DNA of 64,000 nucleotides from Cognatilysobacter segetis (GTDB taxonomy: Bacteria; Pseudomonadota; Gammaproteobacteria; Xanthomonadales; Xanthomonadaceae), in NCBI RefSeq assembly GCF_004359965.1, contig NZ_SMRQ01000007.1:45717-109716 (forward strand), written 5' to 3'. A program made the translations under genes and the position numbers. Below are positions 44,459-55,151 of the stretch, piece by piece (positions within the stretch are counted from its first letter, which is position 1; each line of letters starts with the position of its first letter). The notes under the pieces are model-generated. The model had not been told where the DNA came from. It did no database searches and saw nothing but the letters and a program-made list of their open reading frames with translations.

Positions 44459-45291
44459 CCCGTACCCGCGTAGTCGCCGCCCTGGTGATGACCCCCGTCG
44501 CGATCGCCGCGATCCTGCTGCTCCCCACGCCCTGGATGATGGTCGCCGCCGCGGCCGTATTCCTCGCCGGCCTGTGGGAGTGGTTCGACCTCGCCGATGT
44601 CGACGACAGCCTGCACAAGTGGGTGCTGCTGATCGCCAACCTCGGCCTGATGGTCGCCATCGTGTGGGCATCGCATTCGCGCGAGGGCGGCACGCTGGTG
44701 CTCTACCAGGTCGGTGCGATCGTCGGCATCGTGTGGTGGGCCGTGGCGCTGCTCTGGCTCTCGCGCTTCGAATTCGGCAGCAACCACCAGTCGTGGGCGC
44801 GGGCGCTCAAGCTCGCGGCCGGCACGCTCGCGGTGGTGCCGGCGTGGTGCGCGCTCACGTGGCTGCACGCGGACGGCCCCAACGGCCACAAGTGGTTGCT
44901 CACGTCGCTCGCCGCCGTCTGGGCCGCGGATACCGGCGCGTACTTCGCCGGTCGCCATCTCGGCAAGCACAAGCTCGCGCCGCGCGTCAGCCCCAACAAG
45001 ACGTGGGAGGGCCTGCTCGGCGGCGTCGTCGTCGGCACCCTCGTCGCGCTCGCGTTCTCGCTGCTCGCCGACGCCGATCCGCGCGACCTGCCGAAGGTCG
45101 CGGTGATCGCCGCCGCGTCGATCCTGGTCTCGGTCGTCGGCGACCTGTTCGAGAGCCTGCTCAAGCGACACGCGGGCAAGAAGGACTCGGGAACGCTGAT
45201 TCCCGGCCATGGCGGCGCGCTCGACCGCATCGATGCGGTGCTCGCGGCGTTGCCGGTCTTCGCGCTCGGCAAGGCGCTGTTCGGCCTGTGA
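44455..45291 (+). CDS. cdsA: Phosphatidate cytidylyltransferase
   Basis: 278 residues with eight or so transmembrane helices and the CDP-diglyceride synthase signature near the C-terminus ([20 protein letters not shown] and [15 protein letters not shown]). It makes CDP-diacylglycerol for phospholipids. ATGA overlap with uppS and a one-nucleotide TGATG overlap with dxr show tight coupling of isoprenoid-carrier, phospholipid and isoprenoid-precursor genes. Confidence 0.97.
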   Translation: MTRTRVVAALVMTPVAIAAILLLPTPWMMVAAAAVFLAGLWEWFDLADVDDSLHKWVLLIANLGLMVAIVWASHSREGGTLVLYQVGAIVGIVWWAVALLWLSRFEFGSNHQSWARALKLAAGTLAVVPAWCALTWLHADGPNGHKWLLTSLAAVWAADTGAYFAGRHLGKHKLAPRVSPNKTWEGLLGGVVVGTLVALAFSLLADADPRDLPKVAVIAAASILVSVVGDLFESLLKRHAGKKDSGTLIPGHGGALDRIDAVLAALPVFALGKALFGL

Positions 45292-46475
45292 TGCGCCGGG
45301 TCGCCGTCCTCGGCGCGACGGGATCGATCGGCGCGTCGGCACTCGACGTCGTCTCGCGGCACCCCGACCGGCTGAGCGCGACCGTCCTCGCGGCGGGCCG
45401 AAACGTGGACGCGCTCGTCGAGCTGTGCATGCGGCATCGCCCGGAGCACGCCGTCATCGCTGACCCGAGGCTGCACGGCGCGCTGCGCGATGGCCTCGCA
45501 TCGGCCGGTCTGGCGACGCAGGCGCACGCGGGCATGGCCGCGATCGACGCGCTCGCCGCGGGCGACGCCTGCGACACCGTGGTGGCCGCCATCGTCGGCG
45601 CCGCGGGACTGGATTCGACGCTCGCCGCCGCGCGGGCCGGCAAGCGCATCGCGCTGGCCAACAAGGAATCGCTGGTGCTCGCCGGCGCGCTCGTCATGCG
45701 CGCCGCGCGCGAGGCCGGCGCCGAGATCGTTCCGGTTGACAGCGAGCACAACGCGATCTTCCAGTGCCTGCCGCCGCGCGATGGCCGCGCCGAGCGCGAG
45801 ACGCGCGGGCTGCGCCGCCTCGTGCTCACCGCGTCGGGCGGGCCGTTCCGCGGACGCAGCCGTGCGTCGCTCGCCGACGTCACCCCCGCGCAGGCGGTCG
45901 CGCATCCCAAATGGTCGATGGGCCCGAAGATCTCCGTCGATTCCGCCACGCTGATGAACAAGGGCCTCGAGGTGATCGAGGCGCACCACCTCTTCGGCGT
46001 TCCACCCTCCGCCATCGACGTGCTGGTGCATCCGCAGAGCCTCGTGCATTCGCTGGTCGAGTTCGTCGACGGCTCGACGCTCGCGCAGCTCGGCCTGCCC
46101 GACATGCGCACCGCGCTGGCCGTCGGCCTGGGCTGGCCGGACCGCCTGGAATCGGGCGTCGGCGGGCTCGATCTCGTCGCCCAGGGCGGCCGTCTCGACT
46201 TCGAAGCGCCCGACCTCGACGCGTTCCCGTGCCTGCGGCTGGCGTTCGACGCGCTGCGCGCCGGTGGCGCCGCGCCCGGGGTGCTCAACGCGGCCAACGA
46301 GGTCGCGGTGGAGGCGTTCCTGGCCGGCCGGATCGGATTCCTCGACATCGCCGCGGTGGTGGCGGGCACTCTGGACGCGCTGGCCGGCCTCGACGCGCAC
46401 GACCTCGAAGCCCTGCGCGATGCCGACCGTCGCGCGCGCGCCGATGCGGGCCGCCGCTTGGAGCGCGCCGGATGA
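45291..46475 (+). CDS. dxr: 1-deoxy-D-xylulose-5-phosphate reductoisomerase
   Basis: 394 residues from the ATG at 45291 that shares its A with the cdsA stop. The NADPH loop is [16 protein letters not shown]. Substrate and metal motifs are [35 protein letters not shown] and [20 protein letters not shown]. It converts DXP to MEP in the non-mevalonate pathway that supplies UppS. Its stop is ATGA, which opens a short bridging frame leading to rseP. Confidence 0.97.
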   Translation: MRRVAVLGATGSIGASALDVVSRHPDRLSATVLAAGRNVDALVELCMRHRPEHAVIADPRLHGALRDGLASAGLATQAHAGMAAIDALAAGDACDTVVAAIVGAAGLDSTLAAARAGKRIALANKESLVLAGALVMRAAREAGAEIVPVDSEHNAIFQCLPPRDGRAERETRGLRRLVLTASGGPFRGRSRASLADVTPAQAVAHPKWSMGPKISVDSATLMNKGLEVIEAHHLFGVPPSAIDVLVHPQSLVHSLVEFVDGSTLAQLGLPDMRTALAVGLGWPDRLESGVGGLDLVAQGGRLDFEAPDLDAFPCLRLAFDALRAGGAAPGVLNAANEVAVEAFLAGRIGFLDIAAVVAGTLDALAGLDAHDLEALRDADRRARADAGRRLERAG

Positions 46476-46600
46476 GCGTCCTGCCGCCGTTCACCGTCGC
46501 GACGTCCGGATCGGCGACGATGCGCGCGGCACTGAACCTTCGGCCCGCCCGGGGGTCTGCATCAGCGGCCGCAGGCGCGGCCCGCGGGAGAACGCATTGA
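46472..46600 (+). CDS. Possible 42-aa bridging ORF between dxr and rseP
   Basis: It starts with an ATG overlapping the dxr TGA and ends with a TGA overlapping the rseP TTG start. The product is Ala/Arg/Gly-rich and has no recognisable fold. It could simply be untranslated spacer, or it could carry ribosomes from dxr to rseP. Translation is not otherwise supported. Confidence 0.2.
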   Translation: MSVLPPFTVATSGSATMRAALNLRPARGSASAAAGAARGRTH

Positions 46601-47955
46601 ACGAGTTGATCGGATCGGTCTGGTGGCTCGCGGTCAGCCTCGGGATCCTGGTGTCGTTCCACGAGTTCGGCCACTACTGGGTCGCGCGGCGCTGCGGCGT
46701 GCGCGTGCTGCGCTTCTCGATCGGCTTCGGCAAGCCGCTGTGGTCGCGCATCGGCCGTGACGGCACCGAATACGCCGTGGCCGCGCTACCGCTCGGCGGC
46801 TACGTGAAGATGCTCGACGAGCGCGAGGGGCCGGTCGCCCCCGAGGCGATGCACCTCGCGTTCAATCGCAAGTCGGTCTGGCAGCGCATGGCGATCGTGG
46901 CCGCCGGCCCCGTCGCGAATCTCGTCCTCTGCGTCGCGCTGCTGTGGGGCATGTTCGTGATCGGACGACCGGATTTCGTCCCGGCCATCGGGCACGTGGA
47001 GGGGATCGCCGCCAGCGCGGGGCTGCAGGCCGGTGACACCGTGCTCGCGGTCGACTCCCGCGAGACGCCGACCTGGACCGAAGCGGAGATGGCCCTGATC
47101 CCGGCCGCGCTGGATCGTCGCGACGTCGAGGTACGCGTTCGCACACCCGCCGGCGACGACGCCACGCGCCGCCTGCGGCTGTCGCAGCTGCCCGCGACGA
47201 TCGACGAGCTGCGCGCGGTCGAGGCGATCGGCCTCGCGCCGCGCCATCGGGTGATCCCCGCGCGCATCGGCAAGCTGGTGGAGGGCCTGCCCGCCGCGGG
47301 CGTGCTGCAGCCCGGGGACGTAGTGACCGCGATCGACGGCCGGCCGGTGCACAGCTGGGAGGACGTGCCGCCGCTCGTCGAATCGCTCGGCCGCAGCGGG
47401 GCGTCGGGCATGGTCGAGGTCCAGCGCGCGGGCGAGCGCCTCGCATTCCCGATGGAACCCGTCCGCCACCGTGACGCCGAGGGCGAGCGCTGGATGCTCG
47501 GCGCGGGACCCGCGCCGGTCACGCCCGCGGAACCGGACGCGGTGCTGCGCTACGGTCCGCTCGAGGCCGTGCCCGCCGCCGTGCGCGAAACCGCGCACCA
47601 GGCGCACGAGCTCGTGGCGATGCTCGGCCGCGCATTTTCGGGTCGGGTCGACGTCCGCAACACCGTCGCCGGCCCGATCACCATCGCGCGCGCCGCCAAC
47701 GCCTACGCCTCGCACGGCACGGCCTGGTACCTCTCGATGCTCGCCATGCTCTCGCTGAGCCTGGCCATTCTGAACCTGCTCCCGATCCCGATATTGGATG
47801 GCGGTCACCTGCTGTATTACCTTATCGAGCTGATCAAGGGCCGCCCGGTGAGCGAACGCGCCATGGCGGCCGGCCAGTTCGTCGGTCTGGCGATCATCGT
47901 CGGCCTGATGGGGCTGGCGTTCTACAACGACATCGTGAACAACCTGGTGCGCTGA
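46597..47955 (+). CDS. rseP: RseP site-2 protease (intramembrane zinc metalloprotease)
   Basis: 452 residues with a TTG start at 46597 and GGGAG 6 nt upstream; the reading frame before it falls inside dxr. Motifs: SFHEFGHYWVARR (zinc site in TM1), a PDZ pair between about 115 and 310, and the C-terminal NLLPIPILDGGHLLYY. It cleaves anti-sigma factor RseA-type proteins and remnant signal peptides in the inner membrane, releasing sigma-E. Placement before bamA links envelope stress to outer-membrane assembly. Confidence 0.97.
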   Translation: MNELIGSVWWLAVSLGILVSFHEFGHYWVARRCGVRVLRFSIGFGKPLWSRIGRDGTEYAVAALPLGGYVKMLDEREGPVAPEAMHLAFNRKSVWQRMAIVAAGPVANLVLCVALLWGMFVIGRPDFVPAIGHVEGIAASAGLQAGDTVLAVDSRETPTWTEAEMALIPAALDRRDVEVRVRTPAGDDATRRLRLSQLPATIDELRAVEAIGLAPRHRVIPARIGKLVEGLPAAGVLQPGDVVTAIDGRPVHSWEDVPPLVESLGRSGASGMVEVQRAGERLAFPMEPVRHRDAEGERWMLGAGPAPVTPAEPDAVLRYGPLEAVPAAVRETAHQAHELVAMLGRAFSGRVDVRNTVAGPITIARAANAYASHGTAWYLSMLAMLSLSLAILNLLPIPILDGGHLLYYLIELIKGRPVSERAMAAGQFVGLAIIVGLMGLAFYNDIVNNLVR

Positions 47956-48036
47956 CGGCGGCTCCGGCCGGCCGTCCCAGACGCACCGCCGATCGCCTGC
48001 GGCACTCCCCCGACGGATTGGATCCAACCGGACCTG

Positions 48037-50508
48037 ATGATGACGCGACCCCTGCCCCGCCGCCTGCTCGCCCTCGCCCTCGCGTCCGCGCTCGCGGCGG
48101 CCCCGGTGACCGCCGCCCTGGCCGAAGCCTTCCAGCCCTTCACCGTCACCGACATCCGTGTCGACGGCCTGCAGCGCATCGCCGCGGGTACGGTGTTCAC
48201 GTACCTGCCGATCGAGCGTGGCGACACCGTCGATTCGTCGAAGGTCGCCGACGCCATCCGCGCGCTCTACAAGACGGGCTTCTTCGAGGACGTGCGCGTC
48301 CAGAAGCAGGGCGACATCCTCGTGGTGCAGGTCACCGAACGCCCGGCGATCAACAAGCTGACGCTGACCGGCAACAAGGACATCAAGACCGAGGACCTGA
48401 CCAAGGGCCTCAACGAGATCGGCCTGTCCGAAGGCGGCACGTTCGACCGCCTCGCGCTCGACCGCGTGACCCAGGAGCTGACGCGCCAGTACAACAACCG
48501 CGGCAAGTACAACGTCGAGATCACGCCGACGGTCTCGCGCCTGGATCGCAACCGCGTCGACGTCACCATCGCGATCAAGGAAGGCGCCGCTGCGCGCATC
48601 CGCCACATCAACCTCGTCGGCAACGAGAAGTTCGCCGAGGAAGACCTGCGCGATTCTTGGGAATCGCGCGAGAGCAACTGGAAGAGCTTCTACAAGCGCG
48701 ACGACCAGTACTCGCGCGAGAAGCTCTCCGGCGACCTCGAGAAGCTCAACTCGTACTACCTCGATCGCGGCTACATCGATTTCAACGTCGACAGCACGCA
48801 GGTCGAGATCAGCCCGAACCGCCAGGACATGTTCATCACCGCGGGCCTGACCGAGGGTGACCAGTACAAGGTCTCGAAGGTCGAGGTCACCGGCGACACG
48901 GTGCTGCCGAAGGACGAGATCGAGAAGCGCGTGCTGGTCCGTTCCGGCCAAGTGTTCTCGCGGCGCCTGCTCGAGATCACCTCCGACGCGATCGCCGCGA
49001 CGCTCGGCAACATCGGCTACGCGTTCGCGCATGTGAACACCACGCCGGAGATCGACCGCGAGAACAAGACGGTCGGCATCAACCTGCAGGTCGTGCCGGG
49101 CCCGCGCGTCAACGTGCGCCGCATCGTCTTCAAGGGCAACACGCGCACGTCCGACGAGGTGCTGCGCCGCGAGATGCGCCAGTTCGAAGGCAGCTGGTAC
49201 TCGCAGGCCGCCCTGGACCGCTCGAAGATCCGCCTGCAGGGCCTGGGCTTCTTCGAGAGCGTCGACGTCGACACCCAGCCCGTGCCGGGCACGCCGGACC
49301 AGGTGGACGTCGTGGTCAACGTCAAGGAGACGACGTCGGGCAGCTTCGTGTTCGGCCTCGGCTACTCGCAGCTCAGCGGCCTGACCACGCAGATCCAGGT
49401 CTCGCAGAACAACTTCCTCGGCACGGGCAACCGCGTGTCGGTGCAGGCGAACCGCAACTCGTTCCTCAAGCGCTACGACTTCTCGTTCGTCAATCCGTAC
49501 TTCACCGACAGCGGCGTTTCGCTGGGCTACAACCTGTGGTGGCGCGAGTTCGACAACTCGAACTACAACACCGCGCAGTACAACTCGACGAGCGGCGCGG
49601 CGCAGGTCGTGCTGGGCGTGCCGATCACCGAGACCGACACGATCACCGCGATGTTCGGCGTCGACTCGAACGAGATCTTCGCGTACCGCGGCAGCGCGCC
49701 CGACCCGCTGGTCGACTACATCGACGCGGTGGGCAACCGCACGTTCCACACCGTGCGCGGCCAGCTCGGCTGGTCCCGCAACACGCTGGACAACTTCCTG
49801 ACGCCGAACACCGGCATGCTGCAGCGCTTCAGCGCGGAAGTGGCGCTGCCGGGCTCGACGGTCGAGTACTACAAGCTCAACTACGAGATCTCGAAGTTCT
49901 GGCGCCTCAACCGACACCTCGTGCTCAACACCCGCGCCGAGATCGGCTACGGCGACAGCTACGGCAAGGAATTCACCCGCAACGTCTGCTTCACCGCGGG
50001 CTCGTTCCAGGACACCGACAACAACGCGACGACGCCGCCGGTCTACGTGCCCGGCCCGGCGCCGACCGAGCCGTGCCTGACCAACTCGCCGGACTACCGC
50101 CGCACGATCACCGCCAGCGGCCTGCCGTTCTTCGAGAACTTCTACGCCGGCGGCGTGCGCTCGGTGCGCGGTTTCTCCGACAACACGCTGGGCCCGCGCG
50201 CGTCGGCGACCGGCTCGTCCTACCTGCAGCCGATCGGCGGCGCGGTGAAGACGGTCGGCTCGGTCGAGATGTTCTTCCCCACGCTGATCAACAGCCCGGG
50301 CGCGCGAATCTCCGCATTCCTGGACGTGGGCAACGTGTTCGCGGGTCGCGGCGACTTCGACGCCGGCGAGCTGCGTGCGTCGACGGGCGTCTCGGTGCTG
50401 TGGCGCTCGCCGATGGGTCCGATCTCGATCAGCTACGCGTTCCCGATCCGCAAGCAGGACGACGACCAGCTCGAGCGCCTGCAGTTCACCTTCGGCGGCG
50501 TGTTCTGA
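48037..50508 (+). CDS. bamA: Outer-membrane assembly factor BamA
   Basis: 823 residues (start ATG 48037 or the adjacent ATG 48040). Signal peptide (cleaved near AALAEA), five POTRA domains (about 30-430; FTVTDIRVDGLQRIAAGTVF opens POTRA1) and a 16-stranded barrel with the loop-6 VRGF motif (SVRGFSDNTLGP) and C-terminal FTFGGVF. It inserts beta-barrel proteins such as the TonB receptor into the outer membrane. The gene directly precedes lpxD; no skp lies between. Confidence 0.97.
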   Translation: MMTRPLPRRLLALALASALAAAPVTAALAEAFQPFTVTDIRVDGLQRIAAGTVFTYLPIERGDTVDSSKVADAIRALYKTGFFEDVRVQKQGDILVVQVTERPAINKLTLTGNKDIKTEDLTKGLNEIGLSEGGTFDRLALDRVTQELTRQYNNRGKYNVEITPTVSRLDRNRVDVTIAIKEGAAARIRHINLVGNEKFAEEDLRDSWESRESNWKSFYKRDDQYSREKLSGDLEKLNSYYLDRGYIDFNVDSTQVEISPNRQDMFITAGLTEGDQYKVSKVEVTGDTVLPKDEIEKRVLVRSGQVFSRRLLEITSDAIAATLGNIGYAFAHVNTTPEIDRENKTVGINLQVVPGPRVNVRRIVFKGNTRTSDEVLRREMRQFEGSWYSQAALDRSKIRLQGLGFFESVDVDTQPVPGTPDQVDVVVNVKETTSGSFVFGLGYSQLSGLTTQIQVSQNNFLGTGNRVSVQANRNSFLKRYDFSFVNPYFTDSGVSLGYNLWWREFDNSNYNTAQYNSTSGAAQVVLGVPITETDTITAMFGVDSNEIFAYRGSAPDPLVDYIDAVGNRTFHTVRGQLGWSRNTLDNFLTPNTGMLQRFSAEVALPGSTVEYYKLNYEISKFWRLNRHLVLNTRAEIGYGDSYGKEFTRNVCFTAGSFQDTDNNATTPPVYVPGPAPTEPCLTNSPDYRRTITASGLPFFENFYAGGVRSVRGFSDNTLGPRASATGSSYLQPIGGAVKTVGSVEMFFPTLINSPGARISAFLDVGNVFAGRGDFDAGELRASTGVSVLWRSPMGPISISYAFPIRKQDDDQLERLQFTFGGVF

Positions 50509-50515
50509 TCGCCGT

Positions 50516-51535
50516 ATGAGCGGTTCCGGCGAGCATCGACCGGAGTTCACGGCCGGCGAGCTCGCCGGCCGGTTCGGCCTGAAGCTGCGCGGCGATGCCG
50601 CGACCGTGGTGCGCGGCGTGGCGACGCTCGCGGACGGGGCCCCGGATCGCCTGAGCGTCCTCTCGAATTCGAAGTATCGCGGCCAGCTCGCGCAGACGCG
50701 CGCGGGCCTCGTCGTGCTCGCCGAGGGCGATGCCGATGCAGCACCGGGCGCGGCGCTCGTCGCACGCGATCCCTACGCGGCGTACGCGCGCATCGCGGCG
50801 CTGTTCGAGCCTGCGACGGATGCGGATCCCGGCGTCCACCCGACGGCGTGGATCCATCCGTCCGCCGTCCTCGACGCCAGCGCGAGCATCGGCCCGCACG
50901 CGAGTGTGGGTGCGCGCTCGCAGGTGCACGCCGGCGCGGTGGTCGGCGCGGGCTGCGTGATCGGCGAGGACTGCGTCGTCGGCGCGGGATCACGCCTGGT
51001 CGCACGCGTCACGCTCGTGACCCGCGTACGCCTCGGCGCGCGCGTGCTGGTGCATCCCGGCGCCGTGCTCGGCGCCGACGGATTCGGCATCGCCATGGAT
51101 CGCGGCGCATGGCTCAAGGTGCCGCAGCTGGGCGGCGTGGTGGTCGGCGACGACTGCGAGATCGGCGCGAACACGACCATCGACCGCGGCGCGATCGACG
51201 ACACCGTGCTCGAGGAGGACGTCCGCCTCGACAACCAGATCCAGGTTGGCCACAACGTGCGCATCGGTGCGCATACCGCGGTCGCCGGGTGTGCCGCGAT
51301 CGCCGGCAGCGCGCGCATCGGGCGCTACTGCCTCATCGGCGGCGGCGCGGGCGTCGTTGGCCACATCGAGATCTGCGACCGGGTGGTGATCACCGCGATG
51401 AGCCTGGTGACACATTCCCTGCGTGAGCCGGGCGAGTATTCCTCGGGCACGCCGCTGATGGACAACCGGGCGTGGCGCCGCAATGCCGCCCGCTTCCGCC
51501 AGCTCGATCGGCTTTTCCGCGGCCGCCGGGACTGA
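50516..51535 (+). CDS. lpxD: UDP-3-O-acylglucosamine N-acyltransferase
   Basis: 339 residues from ATG 50516, 7 nt after the bamA stop; the longer open frame lies inside bamA. The N-terminal uridine-binding domain (1-100) is followed by a hexapeptide-repeat left-handed beta-helix ([13 protein letters not shown] onward, catalytic His in [10 protein letters not shown]). It adds the second 3-hydroxy acyl chain in lipid A synthesis. Part of the lpxD-fabZ-lpxA-lpxB run. Confidence 0.96.
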   Translation: MSGSGEHRPEFTAGELAGRFGLKLRGDAATVVRGVATLADGAPDRLSVLSNSKYRGQLAQTRAGLVVLAEGDADAAPGAALVARDPYAAYARIAALFEPATDADPGVHPTAWIHPSAVLDASASIGPHASVGARSQVHAGAVVGAGCVIGEDCVVGAGSRLVARVTLVTRVRLGARVLVHPGAVLGADGFGIAMDRGAWLKVPQLGGVVVGDDCEIGANTTIDRGAIDDTVLEEDVRLDNQIQVGHNVRIGAHTAVAGCAAIAGSARIGRYCLIGGGAGVVGHIEICDRVVITAMSLVTHSLREPGEYSSGTPLMDNRAWRRNAARFRQLDRLFRGRRD

Positions 51536-51601
51536 ACCCGCGCCTCCCCGTATCAGTCCCCGCTTCCTCCGCGGCCTTCCCGGCCCGCCCGCAGGACCCG
51601 A

Positions 51602-52069
51602 ATGAACCAGACCGTGCAGCTCCCCGTCGACGTCCGCGCCATCGAGAAGATGCTGCCGCATCGCTATCCGTTCCTGCTGGTGGATCGCGTCGTCGAGTTC
51701 GAGCCCCGCAAGCGCATCGTCGCCTTCAAGAACGTCACCTGCAACGAGCCGTTCTTCACCGGCCATTTCCCCGGCAATCCGGTGATGCCGGGCGTGCTGA
51801 TCATCGAAGCGCTCGCCCAGGCCGGCGGCCTGCTCACCACGCTGACGGCGAAGTCCGAGGGCGACGAGCGCGAAGGCGAGAAGCTGTTCTACCTGGTGAA
51901 GGTCGACAACGCGAAGTTCACCCGCCAGGTGGTGCCGGGGGATCGCCTCGAGCTGGACGTCGAACTCAAGCGCGTGATCCGCAACATGGCGATGTACGCG
52001 GCGATCGCGCGCGTCGATGGCGAGCAGGTCGCCTGCGCCGAGATCCTCTGCGCCGAGGCCCAGGGCTGA
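51602..52069 (+). CDS. fabZ: 3-hydroxyacyl-ACP dehydratase FabZ
   Basis: 155 residues. The hot-dog fold active site is seen in [13 protein letters not shown] (catalytic His) and [22 protein letters not shown] (catalytic Glu). It dehydrates beta-hydroxyacyl-ACP in fatty acid elongation and competes with LpxA/LpxD for hydroxyacyl-ACP, which explains its position in the lpx run. A GCAGGA precedes the ATG at 51602. Confidence 0.97.
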   Translation: MNQTVQLPVDVRAIEKMLPHRYPFLLVDRVVEFEPRKRIVAFKNVTCNEPFFTGHFPGNPVMPGVLIIEALAQAGGLLTTLTAKSEGDEREGEKLFYLVKVDNAKFTRQVVPGDRLELDVELKRVIRNMAMYAAIARVDGEQVACAEILCAEAQG

Positions 52070-52071
52070 GC

Positions 52072-52857
52072 ATGGCGGCCGCGCGGATCCATCCGGGCGC
52101 GATCGTCGAGCCGGGCGCAAGGCTCGGCGAGGACGTGGTGGTCGGCCCGTTCTGCTACATCGGCGATGGTGTCGAGGTCGGCGACGGCACCGAGTTCGGG
52201 CCGCATTGCAGCGTCATGGGTCCCACGCGCATCGGCCGCCGCAACCGTTTCCTCGGCCACTGCGCCGTCGGCGGCGAGCCGCAGGACAAGAAGTTCGCGG
52301 GCGAACGCAGCGAGTTGCTGATCGGCGACGACAACACGTTCCGCGAGTTCGTGACGCTCAATCGCGGCACGGGAAACGGCGGCGGCGTGACGCGCATCGG
52401 CAACGGCAACTGGCTTCTCGCCTACGTGCACGTCGCGCACGACTGCAACGTCGGCAACCACTGCGTGTTCTCCAACAACGCCACCCTCGCCGGCCACGTG
52501 AGCGTGGGCGACCACGCGATCCTCAGCGGCTTCGTGGGCGTGCACCAGTTCTGCCGCATCGGCGCGCACGCGTTCGTCGGCATGGGCGCGTTCGTCAATG
52601 GCGACGTGCCGCCGTTCGTGATGGTCGCGCAGGAAGACTACGGACGCCCCCGCGGCATCAACGCCGAAGGCCTGAAGCGACGGGGCTTCGACCCCGCGAG
52701 GATCGCGGCGATCAAGCGCGCCTACCGGGCGCTCTACGTCGCCGGCGGCTCGCTGGACGAGGCGCGCGCGAAGCTGGCGGAGATCGCCGGCGACAGCGAC
52801 GACGTGCGCCTGCTGCTGGACTTCGTCAACGGCGGCGACCGCCCTCTCCTGCGCTGA
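52072..52857 (+). CDS. lpxA: UDP-N-acetylglucosamine acyltransferase
   Basis: 261 residues, as in E. coli, from ATG 52072 just 2 nt after fabZ. Hexapeptide beta-helix ([31 protein letters not shown]) with the catalytic-His region [15 protein letters not shown] and the C-terminal helical domain ([13 protein letters not shown]). It performs the first acylation of lipid A synthesis. Confidence 0.97.
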   Translation: MAAARIHPGAIVEPGARLGEDVVVGPFCYIGDGVEVGDGTEFGPHCSVMGPTRIGRRNRFLGHCAVGGEPQDKKFAGERSELLIGDDNTFREFVTLNRGTGNGGGVTRIGNGNWLLAYVHVAHDCNVGNHCVFSNNATLAGHVSVGDHAILSGFVGVHQFCRIGAHAFVGMGAFVNGDVPPFVMVAQEDYGRPRGINAEGLKRRGFDPARIAAIKRAYRALYVAGGSLDEARAKLAEIAGDSDDVRLLLDFVNGGDRPLLR

Positions 52858-52915
52858 CCCGCGCGCCGCGCATGCGATTCGACCGCCGCCCCGCCATGCC
52901 TGGGATGCAGCACGC

Positions 52916-54124
52916 ATGAGCACCACCGCCGCGTGCTCGACACTCCACCCGGAGACGGCGCCGCGACGCGTTGCCATCGTGGCGGGCGAAGCCTCGGGCG
53001 ACCTGCTGGGCGCGGGCCTGATCGAGGCCCTGCGCGCGCGCTGGCCCGATGCCGAGTTCGCCGGCGTCGGCGGCGATCGCATGCGCGAGGCCGGCTTCGG
53101 TGCCTGGCACGACGCCGGCGAACTCGCGGTCATGGGCCTCGCCGAAGTGCTCAAGCACCTGCCGCGCCTGCTGCGGCTGCGACGCGCGCTGCGCGAGCGC
53201 GTGCTGGCGTGGCGCCCGGACGTGTTCATCGGAATCGACGCACCGGACTTCAACCTCGGCGTTGAGCGCTGGCTCAAGGCGCGCGGTATCGCGACCGTGC
53301 ATTACGTCAGCCCGTCGGTATGGGCATGGCGCGAAGGGCGCGCGGCGAAGATCGGACGCTCGGCCGACCGCGTGCTCTGCCTGTTCCCCATGGAGCCGGC
53401 GATCTATGCGAAACACGGCGTCGACGCGCGCTTCGTCGGCCACCCGCTCGCCGATGCGATGGCGCTGCAGCCGGATCGCGAGGCCGCGCGCACCGCGCTC
53501 GAGCTGCCGCTGGACGCGCCCGTGCTGGCCCTGCTGCCGGGTTCGCGCACCGGCGAGATCGAGCGCCTCGGCGCGGACTTCATCGCGGCCGCGGCGCGCG
53601 TGCGGGCACCGCTGCCCGCGCTTCGCATCGTCGCGCCGATGGCCGACCGCCGCGCCCGGTCCACGTTCGAGCGCGTCCTCGCGCAGTCGCCCGCGCGCGC
53701 CGCGCTCGGCGATGCACTGACCGTCATCGACGGCAACGCGCGCACGCTGATGGTCGCGAGCGACGTGATCCTGCTCGCGTCGGGCACGGCCACGCTCGAG
53801 GCGATGCTCGCCAAGCGCCCGATGGTGGTGGCCTACAAGGTGGCGGCGTCGACCTACCGGCTGGTGAAGGGTCTGGGCATGCTGAAGGTCGACCGCTACG
53901 CATTGCCGAACATACTGGCCGGCGACGACGTGGTGCCGGAGCTCATGCAGCAGGACTGCACGCCCGACCGCCTGGCCGACGCGGTGCTGACCTGGCTCCG
54001 CTCGCCCGACGCCGTGGCGGCGCTCGAGCCCCGGTTCATGAACCTGCATCGGGAACTGCGTCGCGATGCGTCCTCGCAGGCCGCGGACGCGATCGTCGAG
54101 GTCGTATCCTCGCGGCATGGCTGA
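52916..54124 (+). CDS. lpxB: Lipid-A-disaccharide synthase
   Basis: 402 residues. Motifs: [50 protein letters not shown] and [14 protein letters not shown], with the C-terminal [10 protein letters not shown] and [17 protein letters not shown] glycosyltransferase that joins UDP-diacylglucosamine to lipid X. Its 3' end overlaps the rnhB start by 8 nt. Confidence 0.97.
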   Translation: MSTTAACSTLHPETAPRRVAIVAGEASGDLLGAGLIEALRARWPDAEFAGVGGDRMREAGFGAWHDAGELAVMGLAEVLKHLPRLLRLRRALRERVLAWRPDVFIGIDAPDFNLGVERWLKARGIATVHYVSPSVWAWREGRAAKIGRSADRVLCLFPMEPAIYAKHGVDARFVGHPLADAMALQPDREAARTALELPLDAPVLALLPGSRTGEIERLGADFIAAAARVRAPLPALRIVAPMADRRARSTFERVLAQSPARAALGDALTVIDGNARTLMVASDVILLASGTATLEAMLAKRPMVVAYKVAASTYRLVKGLGMLKVDRYALPNILAGDDVVPELMQQDCTPDRLADAVLTWLRSPDAVAALEPRFMNLHRELRRDASSQAADAIVEVVSSRHG

Positions 54125-54767
54125 CCTCGCGCCCGAACTCGAACTCGACATCGCCGACGCGCCGCAGCCGCGCGTCGCCGGCGTCGACGAAGCCGGGCGC
54201 GGGCCGCTGGCCGGTCCGGTGGTCGTGGCGGCGGTGGTGTTCGCGCCCGGTCGCACGCCGATCAACGGGCTCAACGATTCGAAGCAGCTCTGCGCGGAGC
54301 GCCGCGACGTGCTCGCCGTGCGCATCCGCGAGCGCGCGCTGGCCTGGCATGTCGCGGTGATCGACGTCGGCACGATCGACCGGCTCAACATTTTCCACGC
54401 CACGATGCTGGGCATGCGCGAATGCGTCGAGGCCGTGCGCGACGCGGTCGACGTCGCGCGGATCGACGGCAACGTCGTGCCCAAGGGCCTGCCCTGCCGC
54501 GGCGAGGCGTGGATCGGCGGCGACGCGCGCTGCCGCTCGATCATGGCGGCGTCGATCCTCGCCAAGACCCATCGCGACGCGCTGATGGTCGAACTGCACG
54601 CGCGCTTTCCGCAGTACGGCTTCGACCAGCACAAGGGCTATTCGACGCCGCAGCATCTCGCTGCGCTCGCCGAGCACGGCCCCTGCCCCGAGCATCGACG
54701 CTCGTTCGCGCCGGTGCGCGAGCGGCTCGCGTCAGCGGATGATGATCGCCGGGTCGCGCTCCTTTGA
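54117..54767 (+). CDS. rnhB: Ribonuclease HII
   Basis: 216 residues from ATG 54117, starting inside the lpxB stop region. The active-site DE pair is in [48 protein letters not shown] holds further carboxylates and [15 protein letters not shown] the C-terminal motif. It removes ribonucleotides from DNA. Its last 36 nt are antisense to the end of the convergent lipoprotein gene. Confidence 0.96.
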   Translation: MADLAPELELDIADAPQPRVAGVDEAGRGPLAGPVVVAAVVFAPGRTPINGLNDSKQLCAERRDVLAVRIRERALAWHVAVIDVGTIDRLNIFHATMLGMRECVEAVRDAVDVARIDGNVVPKGLPCRGEAWIGGDARCRSIMAASILAKTHRDALMVELHARFPQYGFDQHKGYSTPQHLAALAEHGPCPEHRRSFAPVRERLASADDDRRVALL

Positions 54768-55151
54768 GCCCGACCTGATCGCATAGTCGTAGCGCCCCGG
54801 TGCGGCGTCCGCGCGACCGCGTGCCACCTGCCGCGCACCGGCCGCCGCCGAATGCACACGCCCTTCCGGACTGGCGGGCATCGCATTGCCGCGCTTGAAG
54901 CGGATCTCGAAGGCCTGCGGCGTGCCGTCCGGCCCGCGCCATTCGACGTCGGTGCCGCGGGCCACGCTGCACGTGTCGGGGGTCGCGACGGGCATGCCAT
55001 CGGGCGCGTAGGCGATCTCGATGAACACCGCATTCGCGGCGCCCGCGGCATCGCAGCGGACGGCGGCCGCGGCGCCACCCGCGCCGGGCGGGCGCGAACA
55101 GGCGGCCAGCAGCAGGCCGATCGGAACGGCGAGAACGAGTGGGCGGGTCAT
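54732..55151 (-). CDS. Small lipoprotein, cupredoxin-like beta-sandwich suspected
   Basis: 139 residues from ATG 55151. Lipoprotein signal with lipobox LLAAC (Cys near residue 18). The remainder is beta-rich and ends [26 protein letters not shown] (a PGxYxYxI...DPxIxI pattern), a shape I associate with cupredoxin-like sandwiches, but the usual copper ligands are not evident. The ATG overlaps the stop of the upstream CadC-like regulator gene by 4 nt, so the two are coupled. The 3' end overlaps rnhB by 36 nt. Confidence 0.72.
   Translation of the reverse strand: MTRPLVLAVPIGLLLAACSRPPGAGGAAAAVRCDAAGAANAVFIEIAYAPDGMPVATPDTCSVARGTDVEWRGPDGTPQAFEIRFKRGNAMPASPEGRVHSAAAGARQVARGRADAAPGRYDYAIRSGSKERDPAIIIR

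Noticed and set aside
46786..50550. A 1254-codon minus-strand open frame opposite rseP and bamA
   Set aside because: Antisense to well-defined conserved genes; the sequence is Arg/Ala/Val/His noise typical of shadow frames in GC-rich DNA.
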